A DNA stretch of 64,000 nucleotides from Archangium gephyra (GCA_003243425.1 QFQP01000002.1:62001-126000), one strand, 5' to 3'; shown: positions 51,539 through 61,920, numbered from the stretch's first letter. Notes: generated from the letters alone by a model not told the origin. Translations and numbers: made by a program.

Positions 51539-52879
51539 GTGCCGGCGGAGCTCACCAGAAACCTGCAGGGACGCCTTCTCGTCAACTGTCGCGTCGAAGC
51601 GGTTCCTACCGCAGCGGAGGTCGAAAGCGGCGGCGCGCGGCTGCTCAACGTCGCCGGTGACGATCTGCTGGGGCTGGGGAGCGACACGCGCGTTCGCACC
51701 GCGGCGGTCACCGCCATCAAGGAGCACGGCCTCAGTCAGCTCGGTGGCGGGAAGGTGCAGGCAGCGCTCGAGGCGCGTGCGGCCAACCTCCTGGGCGCCG
51801 AGGCGGCCCTCGTGATCGATCACGAATCGGCCCTGCTCGACCTGCTCCCCACGTGGCGGCTGCTGACCTGCGCGCGCAGCCGGCGAACGCTCGCTGACGC
51901 GCCGCAGGTCGCCTCACCCGAAGAAGCAGACCAGGCGCTCGCGACGCCCGGCGTGCTCGGAATGGTGCTCGAAGCGCTGCACCCGCTCGAAGGTGATCTC
52001 ACCGTGGTGCCCCGCTACGCCGAGGTCTGCCAGCGGCATCACGCGCACCTCATTCTCATCGACGATGCGCTTGGCGTGCTGGGCCCCAACGGCGGCGGCG
52101 CGGCCGAACACCTGTCGCTTCAAGAGCAGACGACGCTGCGCCTGGTTCCGCTGGGCGGCGCGATTCCCGGCGCCGGAGCGTTGGTTCTCGGGAGCGAACA
52201 GCTCGTGGAGACGTTTCGAGGCGTGCGCCCCGCTCCTCCCACCGCCTCGCTCGCGGCGACGGCGAAGGCGCTCGACATCTCGGTCGCCGAACCGGCGCGT
52301 CGTGCGCGGCTGTTCGACGTGACCCAGAAGCTGCTGGCCGGGCTCCGTGCGCGCGGGTTCGATACCGGGCCCTGCGTCACGCCGTGGGTCCCCGCGTGGA
52401 TCGGTGACGAAGCGCTCTGTCTGAAGTGGATGTCGTCGCTCGCCGAGCTCGGGGTGGCCTGTCGCGGGTGGCTCGCCGGCCCGCGCTCGCGGCTGCTGCT
52501 GACGCCCACCGCGACGCTCACCGACAGCCAGCTCAACCAGCTGCTCGACGTGTTCGACCGACTGTCGAGAAAACTCACCCTGCCGGTCGCCGCCTCGACG
52601 GTGCGCGAGGTGCCCACGCTAGCGCGCCCCGGCAGCTACGCCATGGGCAGCACGGCCGCGCTGCATTGGACGACCGTTGAGCCGCGAGAGCGCCGGCCGC
52701 TCGAAGTCTCGACGCCGGCGGAGCCCGTGCAGAGCCCCGAAGCGGAGAACCTGTCGCTCGCTGACCGGGTGTACGACGCCGTGGAAACCGTGACCTGGAG
52801 AGCCACCAGCGTCTACGGCGCGCAGCTGCGGCGAAGTGCCGACGCGCTGCGCGCCCTGCTCGACAAACGCCGTCGTTAG
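51539..52879 (+). CDS. 8-amino-7-oxononanoate synthase-like protein lacking the PLP lysine
   Basis: 446 residues from GTG 51539. The first about 360 residues follow the alpha-oxoamine synthase fold: LLNVAGDDLLGLGSDTRV, LGGGKVQAALEARAANLLGAEAALV, ILIDDALGVLGPNGGG and PLGGAIPGAGALVLGS. In active relatives the third segment is DEAHS(x)GxxG and the fourth contains SKA, whose Lys forms the PLP Schiff base. Here DEAH is DDAL, and no lysine is present where SKA should be. It is probably not a classical PLP enzyme. The C-terminal 90 residues (helical, Arg-rich) are extra to the family. A GGTACA box lies eight bases upstream. Confidence 0.8.
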   Translation: MPAELTRNLQGRLLVNCRVEAVPTAAEVESGGARLLNVAGDDLLGLGSDTRVRTAAVTAIKEHGLSQLGGGKVQAALEARAANLLGAEAALVIDHESALLDLLPTWRLLTCARSRRTLADAPQVASPEEADQALATPGVLGMVLEALHPLEGDLTVVPRYAEVCQRHHAHLILIDDALGVLGPNGGGAAEHLSLQEQTTLRLVPLGGAIPGAGALVLGSEQLVETFRGVRPAPPTASLAATAKALDISVAEPARRARLFDVTQKLLAGLRARGFDTGPCVTPWVPAWIGDEALCLKWMSSLAELGVACRGWLAGPRSRLLLTPTATLTDSQLNQLLDVFDRLSRKLTLPVAASTVREVPTLARPGSYAMGSTAALHWTTVEPRERRPLEVSTPAEPVQSPEAENLSLADRVYDAVETVTWRATSVYGAQLRRSADALRALLDKRRR

Positions 52880-53469
52880 TTCTTCTTGGCCGACGTCTCG
52901 GCGTTCTGCTTCTCGAGCGATTCCTGCTTCTTCTTGAGCGCGCTGATGAGGCCGTCGAAGCCGTTCTTCGCCATCTGCTTCTTGAACTGGTCCTTGTAGG
53001 TCTCGACGAGCGACACCTCGTCGGTCACCACGTCGAAGATGCGCCAGTCGGCCTTCGCGTCGCGGCGGTACAGCTTGTAGTTCACCGAGAACTTGTCGCT
53101 CTTTACCGCCAGCGTGGTCTTCACCTCGGCGTCGTTGCCTTCGATCTTCTCTTCGCCGTAGGTGACGTTGGCCGCGCCGCCGCGATCGTCCTTGATCGCC
53201 TTCTGCGCGTAGCTCGCACGGAGCAGGCCCTTCATCGTCGCCCCCAGTTGGTCCTGTTGCTGGCGCGACAGCTTCGACCACTCGGCGCCCATGGCGCGCT
53301 TCGAGAGTTCCACGAAGTCGATGAACTCGTCGGCCCGCGCCGAGAGCTTCTCGGTCGACGCGTCAGACGACTTCAGAATCGTCTGAACCTCGGTGTCGAG
53401 CTTCTGCACGAGCTCCTTGGGGCCGGGTGAAGCGGCGAGCGCGAGGGCAGCGACGGCAGCGGTCAGCAT
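52876..53469 (-). CDS. MlaC/Ttg2D-like phospholipid-binding protein
   Basis: 197 residues with a short signal peptide (LTAAVAALALAAS). The MlaC/Ttg2D pattern is present: ADEFIDFVELSKRAMGAEWSKL, QQQDQLGATMKGLLRASYA, VNYKLYRRDAKADWRIFDVV and VSLVETYKDQFKKQM. Such proteins carry phospholipids through the periplasm between outer-membrane MlaA and the inner-membrane MlaFEDB complex. No other mla genes are nearby. The 3' end overlaps that of the convergent AONS-like gene by four bases. Confidence 0.87.
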   Translation of the reverse strand: MLTAAVAALALAASPGPKELVQKLDTEVQTILKSSDASTEKLSARADEFIDFVELSKRAMGAEWSKLSRQQQDQLGATMKGLLRASYAQKAIKDDRGGAANVTYGEEKIEGNDAEVKTTLAVKSDKFSVNYKLYRRDAKADWRIFDVVTDEVSLVETYKDQFKKQMAKNGFDGLISALKKKQESLEKQNAETSAKKN

Positions 53470-53534
53470 GGAAGTACTCCCTTTCGAAATGAGGTGCGGA
53501 GGCAGAGGTATGTACGGTGAGGCAGTGCGTCAAT

Positions 53535-55409
53535 TCACCGATTCTTGAGCGGTGACGGCATACCCGGAATGGTGGGGACTTTGCTCAGCAGCAACGGTTG
53601 CGCGATCGCCTTGACGTTGTACGGAACGATCGGCACGTCGATGCCCTTGAGCAGCACGGCCTCGCTCGTTTCCTGCACTACACCCGGGCCCGCGCGCATG
53701 AGCGTGTCGCTGGTGACGAGCACCTGCCCGGTCTGCGCGATGCCGCACAATCGCGCGGCGAGATTCACGGTCGAGCCGATGGCCGTGTAATCGAGGCGTC
53801 GCGCCGCACCGATGGCGCCGACCACCGCGGGCCCGGTGTTGATGCCGACGCCCATTTCGAGCGGCACGCCGTTGACGCGGATCTTCTGGGCGCGCTCCAC
53901 CATCTCGAGCGCCGCGGTGATCGCCTTTCGCGCGTCATCTTCACGAACCTGCACGGCGCCCCACACGGCCATCACGCAGTCGCCGATGAACTTGTCGACC
54001 ACGCCGCCGTTCTTCTCGACCGCGTCGACGGCCTCGCCGAAGAACGCGTTCAGGAACCGCACGACCTCCTCAGGCGGCATGTGCGAGCTCATGGTGGTGA
54101 AGCCGCGAATGTCGGCGAACAGCACCGTCACCTCGGCGTTCTGACCGGCCATGTTCAGCTTCATGCGGCCCGAGAGCACTTCTTCGACCGCCGCCTGCGA
54201 GAGGAAGCGTGAGAGGGCCGCGCGGGTTTCGACTTCCTTCTGCACCTGCGCGACGAGCGCCGCGTTGTCGAGGAGGATCGAGGCTTGCGCAGCGATGGCG
54301 TCGAGCAACGGCAGGTCGTCGTCGGTGAAGGCCGCGCTCATCGACACCGACTCGACGTAGAGAATCCCGATGGTCCCCGTGCGCGTGCGGAGCGGCACCG
54401 CCATCACGCTCTTGATGCCGCGGATCATCACCGACTTGCTGCGGTCGAAGCGCTCGTCCATCAGCGCGTTGTGGGTGATGAGGCCGCCGCTCGAGATGAG
54501 CGCCTGATCGATGATCGTGCGCGGCACTTCGACGACGTGATCGCCGTGCTTCGACTTCGACGCGTAGCGGCCGCTGGTCAACCACACCGCGGCGCCGTCG
54601 GCGTTGAGCAGCTCGAAGACGACCGAGAGGATTCTGTCGACCATCGCCTCGACGCTTCGTTCGAGCGACACGCGACGGTGGAACTCCTGCGCGATGCGGT
54701 AGCGCGCGTTCTCTCGGCGCAACGTGGCGATGGTGAGCGCCTCGAGGTTCACCATCACCGTCTTGCCTTCGGTGCGCTGCTCTTCCGGCGGCGGCTCTTC
54801 GGTCACGCCGGTGATCTCGGGCGCGACGCGAATGCTGGTGCGCTCGACGGGCTCGTCGTCTTCGGGGTCGTTGAGCCCCGGCTGCGTGGTCGACGACGTG
54901 AACCCGGGGCCGGCACCATTCGCAGTGACGTCGGCGAACGCGTCGTCACGCCGGTAGAACGCGCGACGAATCAACGCCGCCACCGCACCGTTGGTCGCGA
55001 CGTACACGGCAACGGTTCGCGCACCGACGATCTGTCGCAGCTCGGGTTCGAGCGTCGACGACAGCGGAACCGACGCGACGACGCTGACCTCCTGCTTCTG
55101 CGCGTCCCAATGCACGGGACACATGCGAAGCCGCTCCGCGCTGCGAACCCCCACGCGTTCGAGCAGATCTTCGTCGAGGCGAATCGTGCGCAGCTTCTCG
55201 GCCTTCACGAAGCGCGTCGAATAGAGCTCGGCGAAGATTCGGAGAAAGTCACCTTCCTTCAGCAGGTTCAGCCGCAACAACGCGTCAGACAGGGTGCCGC
55301 CGCGTTCACGAACGTAGGCGCGAGCCTTTTCGAGGCCCGCGGTGTCAATGACGCCGCTCGCCCGGAGCGGGTTGACGATGACGGATTCAGGTTCCGGGGA
55401 GACCGTCAT
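53535..55409 (-). CDS. GspE-N/GAF/class III adenylate cyclase fusion
   Basis: 624 residues from ATG 55409. Residues about 10-165 resemble the GspE N-terminal (MshEN) domain: GGTLSDALLRLNLLKEGDFL, LRTIRLDEDLLERVGVRSAE and VVASVPLSSTLEPELRQIV. A GAF domain follows at about 245-400 (LERSVEAMVDRILSVVFELL, IKSVMAVPLRTRTGTIGILY). The class III cyclase domain is at about 425-600: VLFADIRGFT and FIGDCVMAVWG give the two metal-binding aspartates, and DYTAIGSTVNLAARL closes the active site. VDKFIGD and DYT favour ATP over GTP. The canonical c-di-GMP-binding Arg of MshEN (RLG...) is not present. Cytoplasmic cAMP synthesis is expected. Confidence 0.88.
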   Translation of the reverse strand: MTVSPEPESVIVNPLRASGVIDTAGLEKARAYVRERGGTLSDALLRLNLLKEGDFLRIFAELYSTRFVKAEKLRTIRLDEDLLERVGVRSAERLRMCPVHWDAQKQEVSVVASVPLSSTLEPELRQIVGARTVAVYVATNGAVAALIRRAFYRRDDAFADVTANGAGPGFTSSTTQPGLNDPEDDEPVERTSIRVAPEITGVTEEPPPEEQRTEGKTVMVNLEALTIATLRRENARYRIAQEFHRRVSLERSVEAMVDRILSVVFELLNADGAAVWLTSGRYASKSKHGDHVVEVPRTIIDQALISSGGLITHNALMDERFDRSKSVMIRGIKSVMAVPLRTRTGTIGILYVESVSMSAAFTDDDLPLLDAIAAQASILLDNAALVAQVQKEVETRAALSRFLSQAAVEEVLSGRMKLNMAGQNAEVTVLFADIRGFTTMSSHMPPEEVVRFLNAFFGEAVDAVEKNGGVVDKFIGDCVMAVWGAVQVREDDARKAITAALEMVERAQKIRVNGVPLEMGVGINTGPAVVGAIGAARRLDYTAIGSTVNLAARLCGIAQTGQVLVTSDTLMRAGPGVVQETSEAVLLKGIDVPIVPYNVKAIAQPLLLSKVPTIPGMPSPLKNR

Positions 55410-55445
55410 GAGCGCGCGGAGTCTAGCCACGGCTCCCTTCAAAGG

Positions 55446-56423
55446 TCAGCGAGAGACTCGATCGATGTGCAATCTGACCGACTGCGATGAAACCCGAGTG
55501 CTCAGCTGGTTTGGAACCCGCCAGAACTGGCCACCGCTCTGCAGCGCGATGAGCTCGTAATCGCCCGCGGGAGGCGCGCCGAACGGCGAGGTCGCGGTGC
55601 CCCCGTCGGCTGAGACGCCCTGCGCGATGGCCTGCGGAACCATGACCACCTGCAGTCGCCTGGTGGTGACGGTGGTGCCGAGCCGCCCCTCCAACGTGCG
55701 CAGAAACGGCGAGGGGTCGAACACGAGCGGGACGATCACCGTGGTGCCCCGCTCCACCTGACCGGGCCGCGGGAGCCAGCGCAGGAACAGCTGCAGCGAC
55801 AGGTCGATCGTTCCATCGCCGTCGCGATCGTCGGGCCGGCCGTCACCGTCTTCGTCGACGAGCCCGAACGTGAACCCGACGCGCTGCGCGTCGAACACAC
55901 CGACGTCGTCGGCGAGCAACGTCAGCGGCGTGATGGCGTCGAGCGCGGGGTCGAGCACCACGTCGAGATCGCTTTCACCCTCGAAGGAGAACGCCGGGGG
56001 ATCGACGTGAACGACCTGCGAAAAAGCGACCTCGACTACGGCGCCGCGACCCGGTTGTGCTTGCACTGCCACGCCAGGCGAGACGCGGTCACCAGACGTC
56101 GGCTGCGCGAGCACGTCGGCCGTGGCGTCGAAGTTCGCGTCGACGTCGAGAACGCCGTAGAGCCGATACGCATTGGGCTTCACGTTCGCGAACACGAAGC
56201 GCGGATCGTTCGCGAGCCGCGACGCGCTCACCGAAGTCACCGCGACGGGTTCGGCCGGAATTCCCGGAGGCCCTTCACCGGGCCGATACAAGAACAACCA
56301 GGCATCACCACCGGCCGTGCTCTCGACGTGGCCCGTGACCGGCCCCGTGCGCTCGAGCGCCGGGCTTTCCGACGGCTCGGTGCACGCGACGAAGAGCAGC
56401 GCGATGGCGACGAACTTCTTCAC
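55446..56423 (-). CDS. Lipoprotein with calcium-binding (TSP3-like) repeat
   Basis: 325 residues with signal peptide and lipobox LFVAC (Cys14). A beta-sandwich-like N-terminal region (VTGHVESTAGGDAWLFLY, FVFANVKPNAYRLYGVLDVD) resembles carboxypeptidase-regulatory folds. A tandem Asp-rich loop DEDGDGRPDDRDGDGTIDL at about 195-213 matches thrombospondin type-3 calcium sites. The C-terminal part is beta-rich and unassigned. It is coupled to the upstream VOC gene (ATGA overlap). Its role is unknown; the outer membrane surface is likely. Confidence 0.78.
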   Translation of the reverse strand: MKKFVAIALLFVACTEPSESPALERTGPVTGHVESTAGGDAWLFLYRPGEGPPGIPAEPVAVTSVSASRLANDPRFVFANVKPNAYRLYGVLDVDANFDATADVLAQPTSGDRVSPGVAVQAQPGRGAVVEVAFSQVVHVDPPAFSFEGESDLDVVLDPALDAITPLTLLADDVGVFDAQRVGFTFGLVDEDGDGRPDDRDGDGTIDLSLQLFLRWLPRPGQVERGTTVIVPLVFDPSPFLRTLEGRLGTTVTTRRLQVVMVPQAIAQGVSADGGTATSPFGAPPAGDYELIALQSGGQFWRVPNQLSTRVSSQSVRLHIDRVSR

Positions 56424-56812
56424 GCGTCGTGAGTGACGGCTTCGACGTTGTTGTCGTCGGGGTCGAGCACGAAGGCGCCGAAGTACGTCGGGTGGTACTG
56501 CTCGCGCGGGCCCGGTTCACCGTTGTCGCGGCCACCGGCGGCGAGCGCGGCGTCGAAGAACTTCTTCACCGACTCACGCGACGGAGCCTGGAACGCGATG
56601 TGGCGCGGCGACGCGGCTTCCTTCACTTCGATGAGCCAGAGCGTGGGCCTCTTCGGCGGGCCGTACGCGCACATGCGGCGGTTGGGAAACTCACCGTCCC
56701 ACGTGGCGACCATCTCCATCGCGCGGCCGTAGCCGAGCGGCGCGAGCGACTGATCGTAGAACTTCTGCGCGGCCTCGAACTTCGTCGTGTAGGTGCTGAC
56801 GTGATCGATCAT
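56420..56812 (-). CDS. VOC-superfamily (glyoxalase/dioxygenase-like) protein
   Basis: 130 residues. VOC features are clear: MIDHVSTYTTKFEAAQKFYDQ at the start (metal-ligand His4), PRHIAFQAPSRESVKKFFDA in the middle (His at about 71) and FVLDPDDNNVEAV at the end (Glu ligand). The family includes glyoxalase I, dioxygenases and antibiotic-sequestering proteins; the substrate cannot be inferred. The ten-base spacing upstream and the overlap downstream suggest co-transcription with both neighbours. Confidence 0.88.
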   Translation of the reverse strand: MIDHVSTYTTKFEAAQKFYDQSLAPLGYGRAMEMVATWDGEFPNRRMCAYGPPKRPTLWLIEVKEAASPRHIAFQAPSRESVKKFFDAALAAGGRDNGEPGPREQYHPTYFGAFVLDPDDNNVEAVTHDA

Positions 56813-56822
56813 GGCCGCGTCT

Positions 56823-57293
56823 TCACTTCACGTAGCTCAATGAGTCCAGCACTCGCTTGAGCATGGGCCCGAAGCGGCCACCGGCCGAGGTCTTCGCGGT
56901 CCACGTCAGCACCCACTTCGTCTTGCCGTTGCAGCCCACGACCGTGGTGGTGGTCACCTTGTTGGCGTCGGCTTTCTGATCGCCCACGAAGTCGTTGGTG
57001 ATCTTCCGCGACGCGGGTTGGGCGGCGACGTTGATGGCCTGAAAGCCCTCCGTGCCGAGTGCTTCGACGAGCTGCTTCACGCAGGCCTGGGCGGGGCGAA
57101 TCGGGTCGACGGGGAACACCGAGATCGCCATCGACGCGCCAGATTCGGGCTCCAGCCACTCGAGTGAATTGATGTCGGGCTGCGCGCGCTGCCAGCCGGC
57201 CGGACCCTTGAAGTTCAGCTTGTTGATCGAGAACGAGGCGAGTGAATCGACGCCTCCGAGCGAGAGCGACAGAGCCAGCGTGAGCGCGATCAT
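56823..57293 (-). CDS. Small exported protein of unknown function
   Basis: 156 residues from ATG 57293. The N-terminal hydrophobic segment (IALTLALSLSLGGVDSLA) is a signal peptide or anchor. The mature part (about 20-156) has FKGPAGWQRAQPDINSLEWLEP, ASMAISVFPVDP and SAGGRFGPMLKRVLDSLSYVK, with two cysteines, and looks like a single alpha/beta domain. Its general plan resembles PsbP/DUF1795-like secreted proteins, but I cannot name a family. It is ten bases upstream of the VOC gene. Confidence 0.65.
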   Translation of the reverse strand: MIALTLALSLSLGGVDSLASFSINKLNFKGPAGWQRAQPDINSLEWLEPESGASMAISVFPVDPIRPAQACVKQLVEALGTEGFQAINVAAQPASRKITNDFVGDQKADANKVTTTTVVGCNGKTKWVLTWTAKTSAGGRFGPMLKRVLDSLSYVK

Positions 57294-57376
57294 GATGTGG
57301 GTATACCGCCTCCAGCCGCCGCGTGCGGCATCGTGTCGCAGGGGTCCCGCCGGAGCGTCGAGGTACACCTTCCGTC

Positions 57377-58258
57377 GTGGTTCGCGTCGCCGTCGTCACT
57401 TCGATGTTGTTCGCGTCGGTCGCGCTCGCGTGCCCCACGTGCACCTGCGCGAACCCGGCGTTGACCACCATCGGCGCCGACCGCCCGTTCGACAACCGCA
57501 TTCGCCTCTCGTCGACGTTCCGCGCGTGGGAACAGCGTGAAGGTACGCAGCAGTACGACGCCTCGGTGCTGCGCGAGCTGCGCATGGATCTGACCGGCAC
57601 CTGGAGCCCGACCGCGCGGTGGACCTTCCTCGTCAATCTGCCGCTGCAGCTTCGGGAGCGCACCGACGTGTCGCTGGCGCGGGAGCGTGGCTTCGGCACC
57701 GGAGAGATCGACCTCTCGACGCGCGTGCTGCTGGTCGGTGTCGAGGGGTTTCGACCGCGGCACCTGATCAGCGCCGTCGCCGGTGTTCGCCTGCCGACGG
57801 CGCCGACGCTTCACGACGCGAGTGGAGCGGTGCTCAACGTCGACGCGCAGCTGGGGCCCGGTTCGTTCGTGCCGTCGGTGGGCATGTTCTGGAGCGCGTT
57901 CATCGGCGATCAGTGGTCGACGTTCGTTTCACTGCTCGGCGACGTGCCCATCGAAGGGCGCTACGGCCTGCGCATCGGCCCGGGCCTGCAGGCGCTGGGC
58001 GCCGGTCAATTTCAGCCGTGGAAGTGGCTCGGCTTCCGCGCGGGGGTCGACGCCCGCTACGAGTTCCCCTCGTACCTGCGGGGCGTCGAACAGACGCACC
58101 TGTCGGGCCTGCTGCTGCAACCGCTGGTCGACGTGATCGTCTCGCCACACAACCGCGTGCTCATCGTCGGTGGCGTGCGCGTTCCCGTGCTCAGCACCAG
58201 GCCCGGGCCGGTGACGAACTCGCCCACCGTTCTGCTCTCCGTGGTGGTCGACGTATGA
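57377..58258 (+). CDS. Exported outer-membrane-barrel-like protein of the MbnPH operon
   Basis: 293 residues from GTG 57377. The signal peptide (VAVVTSMLFASVALA) is followed at once by a CPTCTCANP motif, a possible metal-binding or disulfide site at the mature N-terminus. The rest alternates beta strands (RWTFLVNLPLQLRERTDV, RYGLRIGPGLQALG, FRAGVDARYEFPSYL) in the manner of an outer-membrane barrel such as the phenol/aromatic transporter-like families. It is the first gene of a six- or seven-gene plus-strand operon, and its TGA overlaps the next ATG. The location suggests copper or metal handling, by association only. Confidence 0.68.
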   Translation: MVRVAVVTSMLFASVALACPTCTCANPALTTIGADRPFDNRIRLSSTFRAWEQREGTQQYDASVLRELRMDLTGTWSPTARWTFLVNLPLQLRERTDVSLARERGFGTGEIDLSTRVLLVGVEGFRPRHLISAVAGVRLPTAPTLHDASGAVLNVDAQLGPGSFVPSVGMFWSAFIGDQWSTFVSLLGDVPIEGRYGLRIGPGLQALGAGQFQPWKWLGFRAGVDARYEFPSYLRGVEQTHLSGLLLQPLVDVIVSPHNRVLIVGGVRVPVLSTRPGPVTNSPTVLLSVVVDV

Positions 58259-58803
58259 AGAAGCTCGCGCTGCTGCTTCTTCTGGCGTCGTGCGCCGAGC
58301 GCATTCCCGGCCTCGAGGTGCACGCGTCGCTTCGCGCCACGCAGCCGGTTCTGCTCGACGTGGCCACCGTCGCAATAGAAGAGGTACAGCTCAACCCGTG
58401 TGTGCAACAGGCGTGGTGGTCGCCGATTTCCACCGCGTACGCACACGGTGTTGAAGTTCACGACGATCCCCGACTCGCGCATGCACCGATGACGGTGGAT
58501 CTCACGAGGGCCGATTCACAGCCGCTGGCGAAGTTCACGCCGTCTCCGGGCGAGATCTGCGGCGTGCGCATCGGCTTCCGGCCGAGCACCGCGGACGCGA
58601 AGTGGTTCGGCACCACCGTGTTTCTCGAGGGCACCGGCTTCCGCCAGCTCGCCACCGAAGCGCGCGACGTGACGCTGGAGATCGAACCGTCGTTCCCGAA
58701 CTTCTCGCTGGAACTCGAAGCCACTCCACCGCCCGCGGGCACCGACGCCGCGAGCACCTTCGAGCAGTTCGTCTCAACCCTCACCGTGAAGGTCGTCCGA
58801 TGA
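58255..58803 (+). CDS. Lipoprotein upstream of mbnP
   Basis: 182 residues from ATG 58255, overlapping the previous stop (ATGA). The signal peptide ends LLLASC (lipobox, Cys13). Two further cysteines (LNPCVQQAWW, GEICGVRIGF) may pair. The sequence contains several His residues in one stretch (STAYAHGVEVHDDPRLAHAP) that could bind metal. No family is recognised. Its TGA overlaps the mbnP ATG, so it is certainly part of the MbnPH operon. Confidence 0.75.
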   Translation: MKKLALLLLLASCAERIPGLEVHASLRATQPVLLDVATVAIEEVQLNPCVQQAWWSPISTAYAHGVEVHDDPRLAHAPMTVDLTRADSQPLAKFTPSPGEICGVRIGFRPSTADAKWFGTTVFLEGTGFRQLATEARDVTLEIEPSFPNFSLELEATPPPAGTDAASTFEQFVSTLTVKVVR

Positions 58804-59645
58804 AACGAGTCGCCTTGTCGTCTGCGTTGTTCCTCGCTGCGTGTGGTGGCGGCACCGAGATGCCGCCGCCGGAACACACGCACGACGCCGTCACCGAGCT
58901 GCGCTTCGCCGCGAAGGTGGGCGCGCAGAACTTCGCGTGTGGAAGCACGTACACGCTCGGCACCACTGCCACGCAGTACAAGCCGCGCGACCTGCGCTTC
59001 TACGTCTCGAACGTGGCGTTGATCGACGAAGACGGCGCCGAGGTGCCGTTCAAGCTCACCGCGAACGACTTCCAGGGCGAAGACGTGGGCCTGCTCGACT
59101 TCGAAGACGCGAGCGGCGAGTGCGCCAACGGGACCGCGGCGCTCAATACGAAGCTCGTCGGCAGCGCGCCCGGCGGCCACTACAAGTCGGTGGTGTTCAC
59201 GCTCGGGCTGCCCTTCGCGCTGAACCACAAAGACGCGACGGCCGCCGCGAAGCCGCTCGACTCCAGCGCGATGTTCTGGAGCTGGGCCATGGGCTACAAA
59301 TTTCTCAAGCTCGAAGGCGTGACCACCGGGCTCCCCAGCGGCCACAACGTTCACATCGGCAGCACGGGCTGCATGGCCGGCAGCGACCCCAACTCGATCA
59401 CCGGCTGCTCCGCCGAGAATCGCGCGCGCATCACGTTGAGTGACTACGCACCGACGACGAGCACCATCGTGTTCGACGTCGAAAAGCTCCTCGCGGGCAG
59501 CGACCTCGACGTGAATCAGGCGGGAGCGCCGGGCTGCATGTCGGGCGCGACCGACACCGACTGCCCGCCGATCTTCGAGCGCATCGGGCTGCCCTTCGGG
59601 AGCGCGGCGGCGACCACACAGACGACCTTCTCGATCACCAACTGA
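58800..59645 (+). CDS. mbnP: MbnP-family copper-binding lipoprotein
   Basis: 281 residues with lipobox FLAAC (Cys15), followed by a His-containing start (EHTHDAV). The MbnP pattern is clear: LRFYVSNVALIDEDG, VVFTLGLPFALNH, FWSWAMGYKFLKLEG (Trp160, Trp162) and HIGSTGCMAGSDPNSI. It ends with a segment DVNQAGAPGCMSG. MbnP proteins are periplasmic copper-binding partners of MbnH, which converts a conserved tryptophan to kynurenine. The pair first drew notice in methanobactin operons but is widespread outside them. There is no methanobactin precursor or biosynthesis gene here. Confidence 0.9.
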   Translation: MKRVALSSALFLAACGGGTEMPPPEHTHDAVTELRFAAKVGAQNFACGSTYTLGTTATQYKPRDLRFYVSNVALIDEDGAEVPFKLTANDFQGEDVGLLDFEDASGECANGTAALNTKLVGSAPGGHYKSVVFTLGLPFALNHKDATAAAKPLDSSAMFWSWAMGYKFLKLEGVTTGLPSGHNVHIGSTGCMAGSDPNSITGCSAENRARITLSDYAPTTSTIVFDVEKLLAGSDLDVNQAGAPGCMSGATDTDCPPIFERIGLPFGSAAATTQTTFSITN

Positions 59646-59647
59646 TC

Positions 59648-60696
<1,049 letters not shown>

Positions 60697-60700
<4 letters not shown>

Positions 60701-61920
60701 CGCTCGCTACGCAGAACCTGGTGTGGATTCGCCGCGTGCGGTGGCTCACGTGGGGCGCGTTGACGCTGCTGCTGTCGTGGATCTCGCTGGGCCTCGGCAT
60801 TTCTCTGGAAACGACCTGGCTCGGCGCGCTGCTGGCGTTCGGGTTTGGAAGCAACGCCGCGCTCTTCGCCGTCAAAGCGCCGACCGAAGGCACGCTGCTG
60901 TCGGTGATGCTGCTCGACGTGGTGTTGCAGACCGGCGTGTTCTTCTTTTCCGGCGGTCCGTTCAACCCGTTCACCACGTTGTTCCTGGTGAACATCGCGC
61001 TGGGCACGTTGATGTTGTCGCGGCGCCGGCAGTGGGTGCAGCTCGTCGCGTGTCTGGTCGGGTTTTCGTCGCTCTTCGTGCTCGAGAAGCTGGCGCCAGA
61101 AGGTCTCGGCCTTCCCAACCACGCGCAGCTGATGCGGCTGCATCTGGCGGGCATGTTGATCGCGTTCATCGTGGCGGCAGCGTTCATCGTGGCGTTCATG
61201 GAACGCCTGCTCTCGGCGATTCGTCGTCGTGACGCCGAGCTGGAGACGGCGCGCCAGTCGGCGGCGCGAAACGAGAAGCTTGCGGCGCTCACCACCTTGA
61301 CCGCAGGAGCCGCGCACGAGCTCGGCACGCCCCTGGGGACCATCGCCGTGGCGTCGACGGAGCTGCTGCGCGCGCTCAACGCCCTCGAGGTGCCCGAGGA
61401 CGTTCGTGACGACGCCAGGCTGGTGCGCGCCCAGGTGGTGCGGTGTCGCGAGATTCTCTCGCGCATGTCGTCACGCAGCGGCGAAGTGGCCGGCGAAGGC
61501 TTCACGCGCGTTCCCGTCGACGAATGGATGCAGGCGGCGATCGCCGAGCTGCCGGCGGGTGCGAAGGTCGCGGTGCCGTCGCTGAGCGGCCTGGCGATCG
61601 TCGGGCCGCGGGTGGCGATGACGCAGGCGTTGGCGAACCTGTTGCGCAACGCGCTCCACGCGTCGGAAACGGTGGGCCTCGAGGCGCGCGCACACCAGTC
61701 GCGGCTCATCGTCGAAGTGCCCGACGAGGGCCCCGCGCTGTCGCCCGAAGTGCTCGCGCGGCTGGGCGAGCCGTTCTTCACCACGCGCCCCGTCGGCCAG
61801 GGCCTGGGCCTCGGCGTCTTCCTCGCGCGCACGCTCGCAGATCAACTCGGCGGTTCACTCAGCTACGCGCGGGGTGAGGTTCGCGGCACCGTCGCGCGGT
61901 TGGAGCTGCCGCTCGCATGA
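60697..61920 (+). CDS. RegB/PrrB-type redox sensor histidine kinase
   Basis: 407 residues from GTG 60697 (GTGA overlap with mbnH). Six hydrophobic segments occupy about residues 15-170. Between two of them sits GGPFNPF (residues 86-92), the quinone-binding heptad GGxxNPF of RegB. The H-box is AGAAHELGTPLGTIA with His207. Cys250 in VRCREIL matches the redox-active cysteine segment of RegB. The ATPase part has NLLRNALHAS, DEGPALS and GQGLGLGVFLA. RegB senses ubiquinone and redox state in alphaproteobacteria and phosphorylates RegA. Here the kinase is embedded in the MbnPH operon. Confidence 0.9.
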
